A DNA stretch of 36,484 nt from Linderina pennispora. Taxonomy: Eukaryota > Kickxellomycota > Kickxellomycetes > Kickxellales > Kickxellaceae. The stretch spans positions 1-36,484 of the forward strand of contig NW_024468340.1 of NCBI RefSeq assembly GCF_002104995.1. The letters run 5' to 3'. Of this stretch, positions 19,553 to 29,900 are shown piece after piece; within the stretch, counting starts at the first letter, position 1, and each line of letters starts with the position of its first letter. The notes beneath the pieces were generated by a model. The model was not told the DNA's origin, made no database searches, and saw only the letters and a list, made by a program, of their open reading frames with translations. A program made the position numbers and the translations under genes.

Positions 19553-20667
19553 TTTGATCTCAGGACGCACAGACCGAGAAATGACTGTCAAACACATCAC
19601 ACCATCAGCAACCCTTCGTTCGGTATTTTGAGAATTAGAGCAGCTGCTTCTGTCCAGGTAACCAGTGTCCAAATGTGCCATAGCGCAGATATTGTCCGAG
19701 TAACCCTCCTGGATCTGACACCCTCAAAGCTGGTTGCCCATGTAAGATAAGCGAATGTTCCAGCTATCCCTGTGCTCCGTTTATGATGTATATGTATTCT
19801 GATAGAGGCAAAACTAGTATCAGCTAAGAAACTAAAGAGGACTCTACCACCGTGGATACACAGCCATTTATGTAGACTGGACACAGTAGTGGCATGACTG
19901 TATAGATCTGATTGTAAGCCTCAACACTAATATGCAACAGGCTCCACCTCTGACCTAGACAGTACCCGACATTTTCCTGACGCATTAATTTTCATGGCTC
20001 CGAGTTTAACATGTTTGTGCACGGTGACCCGTTTGAAACAGTGATGCCAGGAATTTATTGTGCAGAGTTCAAGGAGAACTGCGGGCGACGGAATCGGATT
20101 AACGCATTTGGAGCGACAAGGCGGCTTCCAACTATCTGATCACTGGGTCAAAGGGAGCCTATGGACTCGAACCCCCATGCTACAATAGCCTCAATCGCTA
20201 TTCTGAATGGCAGACACCATTTAGTAGCGGATAACCACCCCTTCGCCTTACGATTCCTTCCCCCTTCTTTCATAGAGCACATTTTCATACGCTTCTATAA
20301 ATCATGAAAGGATTATTGCAAGACAAATGTATCTAAATAGTTGCGGGAGACTGTTCCCCATGTATATCGCACTCGAAATACAACAAGAAGATTTGTGGTC
20401 AGAATAGTCCGTATTTATAAAAACATCCGACTCAGAAATGCTCTTCGGCATATCCATGTTATCAAGCCCTCGTTGGCAATATTTGTGGTTGGTATACCGG
20501 GAAAGTACTAAACTGTCGAAACCATGAGGGTGATGTAACTTTGCTCACTAAGAATCCATGACAGTGTTTGCTTTATATACACCACAAAGAACTGGCAATT
20601 GCTAAGTGGGCAGCATCGTGTGAGAAGTTGCATGTGGCGTGGTACTGTTGTGCTTTGCGTATAAATT
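19553..20667. other. Gene-poor stretch
   Basis: About 1.1 kb without a supportable gene. A 95-codon minus frame at 19597-19884 has no recognisable motif. A tRNA-type B-box sequence, GGGTTCGAGTCC, lies on the minus strand at about 20163-20174 without a foldable tRNA around it. Confidence 0.45.
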
Positions 20668-21048
20668 TTGAAATATGCAAAGAGTAAACTTTATACTGAA
20701 GAAGAAGAGAAAGATATGTTACGCGGCCGTGCCAGTGCGCCTCAATATCTAGCTGCTGTTACTAGCCTTAAAACGGCCAGCAACTCACAGCTAGACATAC
20801 GGCATGCTTTTGATATAGCTTCTGGCACATTGCATCAAATGCTGATGGCTGCTTCCGCCGAGTAAGCTGCAGTAGAACTCTCGCTGGCATCTGATTCGCC
20901 ATCATCTGGATCCGCTGCCATGCTGGCGTCAGGGATGGCCACGTTTGGAATGCAACAAAGCTATAATACTATTATAGTTTGCACAACTTTTGATATCCTG
21001 CAACATTTGCATATCCTGTCGTCTGTGAACATTTCTGATTACTTTTGA
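20668..21048 (+). pseudogene. Possible decayed coding sequence of unknown family
   Basis: One frame stays open for about 126 codons apart from a single internal TAA at 20863-20865. It reads on both sides like protein: a charged start (SKLYTEEEEKDMLRGR), then an Ala/Ser-rich part (SLASDSPSSGSAAMLASG) after the stop. No ATG opens it; the first codon after an upstream stop is TAA-ATT-TTG. I do not recognise the family. A chance open frame is also possible. Confidence 0.3.
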
Positions 21049-21343
21049 AGCTAAATGTTTCCGTCAAGCCTGCTAATTTGTGAACTAAGCAATTTGAGAA
21101 TTGTTCGATATTCGAAATGGGATCTTGGCTGCATGGATCGGAGATTAGCTGGCACGAATCCGATCATTGAGCGGCATGAACACATCGCTTTGAATCAGCC
21201 AAGACCACCTGATATCTTCGCACATGAAAATCTCCGGATAGGTGAGAAATAGAATTGGCGTATAGTGCTAGCTAGCCTAGCCATTTTCAAGTATCAATCT
21301 GCCTAGTTGTTTCTCTTCACTCCTGGATATTTTTTTGTAAACT

Positions 21344-21957
21344 ATGCAACTTGCTGACACCTACACTTTCTTCCTCGGAGCAAACAAAAAGGATTGGGTT
21401 GCCTATGCAGGCACATTCAAAACATATGCTGATGCTGTGAAATCTGGCCGCAAACCACTCAATTATTACGCTGGTCTTTCAAAAGTAATTGTCAGCTCCA
21501 CAGACATCGATGTTGACGATGATCAAGCTGCTACTGCAAAGACAGCAACCTCCAACGATATAACCGTGGTAGCCACTATTGATTGGTCGACAGTTCGCAA
21601 GGCCGATGTGACAGGACTGACCGGGCCACCGCAGACAGTCGAACACAGAAAGAAGGGGAAGAGCTGGAAGATGATGGTGCCAAGCGGAAAAAGTACAAGT
21701 GGGAGATTGAGGAACCAAAGAGACGCTGGAAGTTATGCAATGGCGATGAGGTGATTGCGAGCTTCGACAGCTATTACTTTTGGAAGAAGGAGCCCGGGTA
21801 CTTGAAGCTCCATGGTGTCCACGACACCGACACAAAGCTTTTGATCCTTGCATCATGGGGGTTGGTAGCCAAGTCCCATTTTGAAAAGAGCACAATTGAT
21901 AACCTCAACTCGGGCGCAATAACAGCTGGCACATATGGATTGGTGGCTCTGACGTAG
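21344..21957 (+). CDS. Hypothetical protein, tubby/LURP-like fold candidate, one frame break
   Basis: An N-terminal part (MQLADTYTFFLGANKKDWVA, KPLNYYAGLSKVIVSSTDID) continues, after a frame change at about 21600-21680, into KRKKYKWEIEEPKRRWKLCN, DEVIASFDSYYFWKKEPGYL, LLILASWGLVAKSHFEKST and a C-terminus GTYGLVALT. The pattern K-Y-x-W...RRWKL...V-I-A-x-[FY]-D followed by a long hydrophobic strand/helix resembles the tubby-like or LURP-one-related beta-barrel proteins common in fungi. This is a fold-level guess from spacing only. The AAGAAGGGGAAG run near 21650 is a likely indel site. The gene lies 145 bp upstream of SPT3 in the same direction. Confidence 0.5.
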
Positions 21958-22102
21958 GGTGGAAGCGCTCACATGATTATACCATACCTATGCTCCACGT
22001 TTCAAGCAGTATAGAATTTCTTTCTCCATTTTTTAAATATTGGGTGGTGTTTATTCTGCTTCAACATATTTCCACCAACACACCTGCCTTTTAAAAGAAT
22101 CA

Positions 22103-23077
22103 ATGGAGAAAGCATCCCAGAAAGAGCGTGAGCGCGACAAGCTCTCGAAATACCGGTACACAACAGAAATCCAGCAGATGATGTTTGTGTTTGGCGAAGT
22201 GCAGGACCCTCTACCTGAAACCACCATGCTCATTGAAGACATTGTGCGCTCGCAAGTGATCGAAATCATTGTTATGGCGGCGGCACAAGCACAGCGGCGT
22301 GGCTCGCGCTTTATGGCGGCGGAGGACCTGATATTCCTGATCCGCCACGACCGCACCAAAGTGCTACGACTGCGTGAGTACCTGAGTTGGAAAGATGTGC
22401 GCAAAAAGGTGAAAGAGAGGGAAGACGCAGGTGAAGAGCTGATGGATGACACGAGCCCAGATAAGCCAGACCGGGCGGCCAAGGTCAAGGTCAAACTGTC
22501 GTGGGAGCTGGCAAACGCGTTTTCCGAGAACATGGTCGATGATGATGAGGACGAGAATGACGACGAGATGGCAGATGCACGGAGCGACTCGCTGAAGCGG
22601 CTGCGGGACGCCGATGAGGTCACAAAGCAGATGACGAGGGACGAATATGTGCATTATTCGGAGTGCAGGCAAGCATCGTTCACGTTCCGCAAGGGCAAGC
22701 GGTTCCGCGACTGGGCCAATATGTCGGCGTATCTGGACACAAAGCTCAACGACGACATTATCGACATTCTGGGGTTCCTGACGTTTGAGATGGTGTCGAC
22801 AATGACGGAGACAGCACTGAAGATCAAGTATAGCCTGGACAAGGCCAAGAGCGACGCGCAGGGGGTGATTAACAACGCGCGGCGGTCAGACAGCGGAGCT
22901 AAGCGGCAGCGGACTGGAGAGGGCGAAAAGGTGACGTTGTTTGCAGGTCCACCGACAGCCAGAGCGCCGCTGGAGGCACAGCACGTGCAGGAGGCGTTTC
23001 GCCGCATGCAGCGGTCGTCACAGCCGATACGCAACTTCAAGGGCGGGCTCACCAGGACCCGGGTGTCGCTGATTTGA
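22103..23077 (+). CDS. SPT3: SPT3, SAGA complex histone-fold subunit
   Basis: SPT3 helps SAGA deliver TBP to promoters. The protein is 324 aa from MEKASQKERERDKL at 22103; an in-frame ATG at 22040 would add 21 unconserved residues. The first histone fold spans about 19-95: YTTEIQQMMFVFGEVQDPLP, VRSQVIEIIVMAAAQAQRRG, FMAAEDLIFLIRHDR. An acidic linker (DDDEDENDDEMADA) separates it from a block with YVHYSECRQASFTFRKGKRF and DWANMSAYLDTKLNDDIIDI, the second histone fold, where SPT3 pairs intramolecularly in place of a TAF11/TAF13 dimer. A basic, disordered tail ends the protein. The frame is intact, with AATAAA at 23107-23112. Confidence 0.92.
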   Translation: MEKASQKERERDKLSKYRYTTEIQQMMFVFGEVQDPLPETTMLIEDIVRSQVIEIIVMAAAQAQRRGSRFMAAEDLIFLIRHDRTKVLRLREYLSWKDVRKKVKEREDAGEELMDDTSPDKPDRAAKVKVKLSWELANAFSENMVDDDEDENDDEMADARSDSLKRLRDADEVTKQMTRDEYVHYSECRQASFTFRKGKRFRDWANMSAYLDTKLNDDIIDILGFLTFEMVSTMTETALKIKYSLDKAKSDAQGVINNARRSDSGAKRQRTGEGEKVTLFAGPPTARAPLEAQHVQEAFRRMQRSSQPIRNFKGGLTRTRVSLI

Positions 23078-23106
23078 GTGGCTTTGATGTCTGAGTCGTA
23101 CCGTTG

Positions 23107-23112
23107 AATAAA
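23107..23112 (+). terminator. Poly(A) signal of SPT3
   Basis: AATAAA 30 bp after the SPT3 TGA. Confidence 0.6.
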
Positions 23113-23222
23113 TGCGCCATACACCATATATATGTTGCGAGTGGCCGTGCGGTGAGTTGCCACATTCTGAATGGCTTTAATATGGATGTTGATATGGTTC
23201 TTTCACTGCTTATCCACCCTAT

Positions 23223-24471
23223 ATGCTATCAGCACTAGAGGCAGTTCAGTACCAAAACCAAGCACCGCCAGACACATTGCATACCGCTAGCTCGTCAGCG
23301 TCAACAGATGTGGGCATATCCCACATTTACGTTATCCAGAGACTTGATGGTATGGAGGTATGCGGCAAGCAGGCCAATATCAATATCGACATGGGCAGGA
23401 ACAGTATCTCTTGAAGCGAGTCGTTTGCTATCTACCGCCATGTACAGAGATATTGTCATCTGCCTTCAATACCTGGTATGCCTGCGGCTACCGCACTCCA
23501 GGTGCTCTTAACCCATATCAACACAGCCCTAAGGCCGTTGAATGAATCAAACTCCCTGGTCGCCCAGTCCTCAGCTGGCATCATTATTCCAGATCTCCCC
23601 ACTGATACTTCGGCTACCAGAACTGCAGCATGCACTTGTCCACAATAGCCGTGAAGAGCTAGACCTAGACTGACGGTTTAACCTTTTGGCAACAGCAACA
23701 CTGGCGACAACTGTGCGCCAATATGTAGACAATGACAGTTGGCTAGCTGAGCGACAGAGTGGCGCACTCGAAAGCCTTCCGAGGGTTTGCATTTCCAACC
23801 ACTTCATCGGCTGAAGCTGGAGCCAACCGTATAATTGCAAACATGTCCAGCAGGACTGCCAACCCGTAGTACAACCCGAGTAGACTGGAAGACCGGCAGT
23901 TCCCACTGAGGCCCACTTTGAATACCTAAGACATGTCTGACTCCCCAATGGGTTTGTCGCATGATCCCTCCTACTACTCAAATGGGCCGGTTATGCACCT
24001 GTTCTACTCGGTAAACCTACCGCATGGTCTCTTCTACACCTACGGCTTTGAAGTTGCGTGTGAGCCATGCATGCAACACTGACGTGGTTCTGGCCGACTA
24101 TGCGCTTGCTAGGGGTATGAGTGCGTTCCCATACCCAGCCAACATGACTACTAGCCCAGCTACGTATGTGGTGCTAAGAAAAGAGAAGTGTGAAGACGTG
24201 CATGCTGTAAGGCTGGTGTGGGTAACAGTACTTTCCGAGGTGATGTGGAACTTCACTGAGGCCATGGGACTCTCGGTCGATTTGTTTGAGCATGGCCTGT
24301 CAAGGGGCAACTCGCTGTTCCTGCAGCTTCTGGTAGACAGCCTCAAGCTGCAAAAAAACCAACCCGGTGTTTACCGATAGCCAAAATGCGCTGCTTGGGG
24401 CCAAGCGGCCTCGGACCAAGGGTAAAAACGCAGACCTCATCGTGCGAGGCTTTGGAAAACGCGGTCTGTGA
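23223..24471 (+). pseudogene. Decayed M36 fungalysin-type metalloprotease with internal deletion
   Basis: Scattered plus-strand frames follow the order of an M36 secreted metalloprotease. An FTP-like propeptide strand reads GISHIYVIQRLDGMEVCGKQ, then ANINIDMGRNSIS (about 23306-23414). EELDLD-stop-RFNLLATA lies near 23660-23690. Catalytic-domain pieces are MHLFYSVNLPHGLFYTYGFE (about 23994-24054) and LADYALARGMSAFPYPANMT (about 24090). EDVHAVRLVWVTVLSEVMWN and GNSLFLQLLVDSLKLQ (about 24190-24350) follow, and after another frame change VFTDSQNALLGA and VRGFGKRGL, ending at 24471. The HEXXH zinc-binding segment and about 150 residues around it are missing between the YTYGFE and DYALARG pieces. 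With several stops and shifts, this is a dead gene, not a sequencing artefact. Confidence 0.72.
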
Positions 24472-24600
24472 AGCAACCTGGAAATCCAGCCGCCACACGT
24501 GGATTCTCAGAAAATGCTCACCTTGAGCCCAACTGTCCTTTTTTTCTCGAGTCTTTCATTTCCAAAACTTTTTAGCGCTATTTTTTCAGCTAGTTTGCAA

Positions 24601-26820
24601 ATGCACGCGCCGCAGACCGAGAAACTAAAGCGCCGGCTGGCGTCAATTCACGATTCGGCACAGCGGCAATCGGCACACACACCACAGGCAATGCGGCAGC
24701 CGACAATTGCCGCTAAGCCCGAGCCCTTCATAAACGAGCAGTTTGTCGGGTTCCTGGCCGGTGGGCCCTTCAACCGGTTCGCGCTGGCATTGAAGTCGCA
24801 GCTGGAGAACGAGATTGACTGGGCATGCGCGCGACTGGTTCCGGCAACACACCAGTGCCCCGACACGTGGACATTGCACCAGCACGCGCCGTTCCTGGTC
24901 GAGGCCATACTGAGCATTCTTGAGCGGTCGCGCAGCGAGCTCGCGTCTCCCAGCAAGCCAAGCGACGACGTAAAGGCGGTGCTGCTAGCGGACGTGGGCA
25001 GCGAGAGTCTTGGGCAACGGGCGTCCGAGCGGGCGGACCTGCTGGCGACAGCATTGTTCAACATAGCGCAGATTGGCGAAAATGCCGGGGTGATGGCGCA
25101 GGACCCGCGGCTCATCATTGAGGCGACAAACTGGCTCAAGACCGACGGGCACGCAGCCATCAAGGCAAATATGCTGGACCTGCTCGACATGCTGCTGCCA
25201 TTGGCGCCGCAGCCGCCGTTCGACACGTGCATCAAAACGTGGCCGGTGTTTGGGTCGCGCGAGGCCATCACGCTGGACCCGCTGGTGCTGGTCGAGACGT
25301 GTCTGTGGGAGCAGCTTGTGCGTGTGCTGTGCGAGTCGCAGGAGCGCACGCTGGTGCTGGGCGCCATCAGAGTGCTGGTACAGGCCATAGCCTGGCACCC
25401 GCAGCTGGCGCGCGAGGTGCTGGAGCTGAGCGTGCCAGACAGCCTCTCGGGCCATACCGTGGAGTCTGTTGGCGAGCTGGTCAACCGGCGGCTCAGTGAG
25501 CTGATTCTGTCGCCAGATGCCGAGCTGGTGAGTGCGGCGCTGGAGCTGTTGCTGAACACGGTGCGGCTCGAGGCCATGGCGAACGCGCTGGATGACGAGC
25601 TTGATGCATATGCAGAGCGGACCGGCAAGGGTAAGAAGAGGAGAAAGGTGCGCGGCATCGACATCTCTGAGCCGCAGTCGGGCACAGACTCGGGCACACA
25701 GACGCCGGTTTTCGGGCTCCGGCCGTTGTCGCGGTCGATCAGTGTGATGCAGAGCGAGGAAAGCGAGCCGAGCATGCTACCGGACGGCCTGGCTGCGCTA
25801 GTCGCGCTAGTGAGCCAGCAGTGGCTGTCAGCGGCATGCCCGCCGGTTTTGGACGATAGCAAGGCCGAGCCGACGAAACAAAGCAGTAACACGCAGCCCC
25901 AGACTGCTCCGGAGCCGGCGAATAAACCACCAACGGAACCCGAGCTGCGCGAGGCCTGCACATGGGTGCTACTGAACTACGAGTTATGTCTGGTGCCGCC
26001 GGGTCAGCAGCCGAGCGTGGTGCGTATGAGCGAGCTGTATCGCCGGTACATGATTGCCAAGCAAGGCCAGACAGTGCCGCGTATTGGACGGGCGCTGAAT
26101 CCGCCCGAGATTGTGCGGGTCGTCGCAGCTGTGTTCCCCAAGGCGCCATTGCAAAACGCGGGTCAGCGCGGACAGGACAATTGGATCGCAATGCACCTGA
26201 AGGCAAAGTCACAGAACATCGTGCCCATTCCTGCCGTGGTTGTCGATGCCGCCGAGCAGTCAAAGCCCGAGCCGGAGAAAAAGCCGCCCAACACATGCCT
26301 GTGGTTCGAGTGCGACCAGGCGTTTGACAGCGAACAGGCGGCGCTCGAGCACCTGCACTCGCATATGCCAGGCGCCGATGCGTGCCGGTGGAGCGACTGC
26401 AACCGGCTCCCCGCAACCGGCGGCGTAGCGGCCTGGCTGCCCACCCATATCCTGACACACGGCCCGTTCTTCAAAGACCAGAATGACGAGCCTGTCAAGA
26501 GCCTGCCAGACGTCCGCACGCTGGCAGCCAAGCTGCGCGACGAGAAATCGCATATGCTGGCCAGCATCGTGCCGCTGTTCAAAACCGACAACCAGCAGCA
26601 GGTGCTCGGCTTGGTGCTGCAGGGCGTGGCAGTGCTGGAGCAGCTGCAAAAGTGGGCCGACCGGCGGTCTGGGCGCCGTGGCGAAATCGACCGCAAGCGC
26701 GTGTGGAGGAACGGCGACTTGGTCGTCGAGCGCATCGCTGATCTGGCCGGCCTGAGCGTCCACATTTCTCCCTACGTGTCCAAGTTGCTGGCCTTGATCA
26801 AGCGATCAAATGTCGATTAG
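24601..26820 (+). CDS. RSC9: RSC9/ARID2-like chromatin-remodelling subunit (RFX-type domain plus C2H2 fingers)
   Basis: Subunit of RSC/PBAF-type SWI/SNF remodellers. The protein is 739 aa from MHAPQTEKLKRRL at 24601; the upstream in-frame ATG at 24499 adds a hydrophobic, leader-like stretch and is not favoured. The N-terminal half is helical and repeat-like, matching the armadillo-type region of Rsc9/ARID2 (FVGFLAGGPFNRFALALKSQ, LLDMLLPLAPQPPF, LVLGAIRVLVQAIAWHP, SAALELLLNTVRLEAMAN). A basic KGKKRRKVRG stretch follows. An RFX-like winged helix spans about 448-520 (REACTWVLLNYELCLVPPGQ, VRMSELYRRYMIAKQ, LNPPEIVRVVAAVFP). Two C2H2-like fingers come at about 565-620 (CLWFEC...HLHSH; CRWSDC...HILTH). 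I see no ARID DNA-binding domain. The frame is intact. Confidence 0.83.
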   Translation: MHAPQTEKLKRRLASIHDSAQRQSAHTPQAMRQPTIAAKPEPFINEQFVGFLAGGPFNRFALALKSQLENEIDWACARLVPATHQCPDTWTLHQHAPFLVEAILSILERSRSELASPSKPSDDVKAVLLADVGSESLGQRASERADLLATALFNIAQIGENAGVMAQDPRLIIEATNWLKTDGHAAIKANMLDLLDMLLPLAPQPPFDTCIKTWPVFGSREAITLDPLVLVETCLWEQLVRVLCESQERTLVLGAIRVLVQAIAWHPQLAREVLELSVPDSLSGHTVESVGELVNRRLSELILSPDAELVSAALELLLNTVRLEAMANALDDELDAYAERTGKGKKRRKVRGIDISEPQSGTDSGTQTPVFGLRPLSRSISVMQSEESEPSMLPDGLAALVALVSQQWLSAACPPVLDDSKAEPTKQSSNTQPQTAPEPANKPPTEPELREACTWVLLNYELCLVPPGQQPSVVRMSELYRRYMIAKQGQTVPRIGRALNPPEIVRVVAAVFPKAPLQNAGQRGQDNWIAMHLKAKSQNIVPIPAVVVDAAEQSKPEPEKKPPNTCLWFECDQAFDSEQAALEHLHSHMPGADACRWSDCNRLPATGGVAAWLPTHILTHGPFFKDQNDEPVKSLPDVRTLAAKLRDEKSHMLASIVPLFKTDNQQQVLGLVLQGVAVLEQLQKWADRRSGRRGEIDRKRVWRNGDLVVERIADLAGLSVHISPYVSKLLALIKRSNVD

Positions 26821-26982
26821 CCCGCTCCCGTAACCGAGCCCCTCCGGCCGATCGCATATATTCTATGTGTAGGGTGGCCTTGCTCTGCTGGTAGCGCCTA
26901 CTTCTTTCTTTTTCTTTGGTCGATCTTTTGTTCTGTTTGCACATATACCCTACTATTCAAACTCGTACGATATTTTCCCGAG

Positions 26983-29900
26983 ATGCCGAGGACAATGGCC
27001 ATGGCTAAGAGGCGCGTTCCTGCAGCACCGGCTGTAAAAGAGACAAGGCCCGCCGCTACCGAACGCGCAGAGGGTAGGTCGGAGATCGAAAAGCTCGCTG
27101 CCAAGCACTGGCTCGGATCAAAACCAAAATACACAAAGAAATGCGTCGACACCATCGCCAAGCACCTGGCTGACAGCCATTTCGCCAAGCGCGCTCTGCA
27201 AGAGCTCGAGCGTACACAGTACCTGGAGCGCTTCCTCTGGCCGCACTTTTCCGACGCCTCGACCGACATCCACGTTCTGTCGGTGCTTCTGATGGTGAAC
27301 GAGAAGCATCAGGAGAAGCTGCTGGCGACTCTGTGGCCTGTGGTCGAGGAGAGCTTCCAGATGCTGTTTGCCAGGGTGATAAAGATTGCGCTCAAAGCCG
27401 TCGATTCCAGGGACGTCAAAATCGGCGTGTTTGGGCAGTCGGAGGTGCGCTCGGTGGTGACGCAGTTTCTGGTTGCGTGTTTTGGGAGCCTCGAGACTGA
27501 GTGCGTGCGCACGGCGTGCCTGCCGTTTGTCGGGATCTCGATCTGGCACAACGTCAGTGCCAAGGCCAGCATTGAGACCGAGTTTGAGCGCGTGCCGACC
27601 CTGAAAAGGCTGTGGAAGCACACGATGAAGAAGTTCAAGCCTGGGAAAACACAGCCAGACGGGCTGGCTGTGCTTACTGGGCAGCGCGATTTCCTGGCCC
27701 AGTGGATCAAGGCGTTCCTTGCAGCGCTGTACGAGGACCAGACAGTTGGGTTCTGTATCAAGTCTATCGAGCTGCTGGCCGGCTTGCTGTCCCAGCTGGC
27801 AACTCGCCGGTATGTCAAGCTGCTGATCGTCGATTACCAGGTTTTGGAGCTATGTGCGAGATCGAGCATGTACAAGAACGACAGGTTTAGGTCGCTGGTC
27901 GAGATGCTGGAGAAGATGGTGTACTTCCAGGTCGACGACATCACCGGCCAGGCGCTGTCTGAGTATGATGCCAAGGATCGCCAGTACCAGAGCCTGGTGA
28001 GATTGCAGTTGCTTGTGTTCAAGCGGTTCGCCAAGCAGCTTGAGGACCTAGTTGTGTCCGGCACCCGCGCACTTGGAGACACCGAAGCTCTGGCCGGATA
28101 TCTCCAGATACTGGGCGATGATGACCTGCGCGAACTGGCAGAGATGCTGGGCGTGCGCACTGTACCAGTGATTGCGGCAGATGTCGACTTTATTGACGGT
28201 GAGACGTACACAAACACGTTTATCATATGCGCTATCGCCAACCGCTTCAAGACTCGCGAGACTGTGGCCGACCAGGTGCGTGGCATCTCGCCGTACCCAA
28301 CCGAGTCATCGCTGTTTTCTGAGCTGATCACCGAAGCCGACAACTACGGCAGGTCAGCCGACCCCATCTCTTTGCAGTATCCTGTGCTGCCCATCCCCAA
28401 GCTCAACCTGCAGTTCCTGACTCTGCATGACTATCTATCGCGAAGCTTCGAGCTGTTCCAGCTTGAGAGTGCATACGAGATCCGTGAGGACGTCAAGGAC
28501 GCAATCAAGCGCCTGATGCCCAAGGTCGAGGATGACGTGTATTTTGCCGGCTGGGCACGAATGGCCATGCCGCTCAGCAGCTTCTCCATCGTCGATGTGC
28601 AGCGGCCGATGATCGGCCAGAGCGCCCCGTCCAAGGTGCGTGCCGACTTGTCCATCGACCTGAAGCCATACACAGAGACTGTCCGTCTGGAGTGGGACAC
28701 CGAGGTGCGTCCGCACGATGTCCTGGTTCTGGTCACTGTAGCCGGTCTTGCTAGCGGCAAGCACGTGATAAAGTACGTGCGTGGGTGTGAGGTTGAGTCG
28801 TCTGTGGATACGGGCAGTGCCGAGTCTCTGCGCACGCTCCGGGTTCTGCTGGACGCGAACCAGTACCATAGCGATTTGAGGCTAGACGACGATGTTTATG
28901 ACTCGTTCAATGTGGTTTTGCGTCGGCGCCCGCAAGAGAACAACTTCAAGGCTGTTCTGGAGACTATCCGCGAGCTGATGGTGGCTGACGAAGCGCTACC
29001 AGAATGGCTGGCACCGGCATTCCTTGGATATGGCGATCCGGCCGCGGCTGTGAAGGTTGGAGCTACCAACACGGTTGCTTTTGGCGATACGTTTGTCGAT
29101 GAAGCGCATCTGCACGAGTGCTTCGACGGATATGAGGTCCACGGAGAGTTCGGCAAGCCGTGTACTGTCACATTCGCCGGGCCAGACAGCAAGGCTCTCA
29201 CAGTTTCTGGTGCACCGAAGCGTGCCACAGGCCCATTCCAAATGCTGCGGAAGAGGCAAAACTCTGTGCGATTCACTGCTGCGCAGGTTTCTGCCATCCA
29301 GTCTGCCAGCCACCCTGGTCTGACTATGATTGTCGGCCCGCCAGGCACGGGAAAAACCGACGTTGCAGTTCAGATTATTTCCAATCTCTATCACGCCCAC
29401 CCTGAGCAAAAGATCCTGCTGGTGACCCACTCGAACCAGGCGCTGAACCAGTTGTTTGAGAAAATCATTGACCTGGATATCGAACCACGCCATCTGCTGC
29501 GCCTGGGGCACGGTGAGGAGGAGCTGGAGTCTGAGGAGCGGTACTCGAAAGCCGGCCGCGTCGAGTCGTATTTGGAGAGGCGTCAGTATTTGCTTGCGGA
29601 GGTGCAGAGGCTGGCAAGGGCCATGGGCATTGTGGGCGATTTCGGGTATACATGTGAGACGGCGCGGATGTTCTTCATCACCCACGTCAAGGTCAAGTGG
29701 GCTGCCTATCAGCGCAAGCTCAGCGCCGAGGGGCTATCAAAGGACAATGTCACGGCGGCGTTCCCCTTCAGTGCGTTCTTTGAAGGGTCAGATGCCAGCG
29801 CTTTGTTCCCTGAGCAGGCAAGCCCTGAGGAACTGGCCGAGATCACCGGTGGTTGCTACACGTACATCGAGGACATGTTTGACGAGCTGCAGGATATCCA

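Noticed and set aside
20160-20240. tRNA-like B-box GGGTTCGAGTCC on the minus strand
   Set aside because: No T-stem forms around the loop (GGGGG against CCATA), and no matching acceptor or A-box was found at the right spacing. At most a tRNA remnant.
24648-25961. 437-codon Ser-rich minus-strand open frame
   Set aside because: Antisense shadow of RSC9; Ser/Cys-rich composition is typical of reverse-complemented GC-rich codons.
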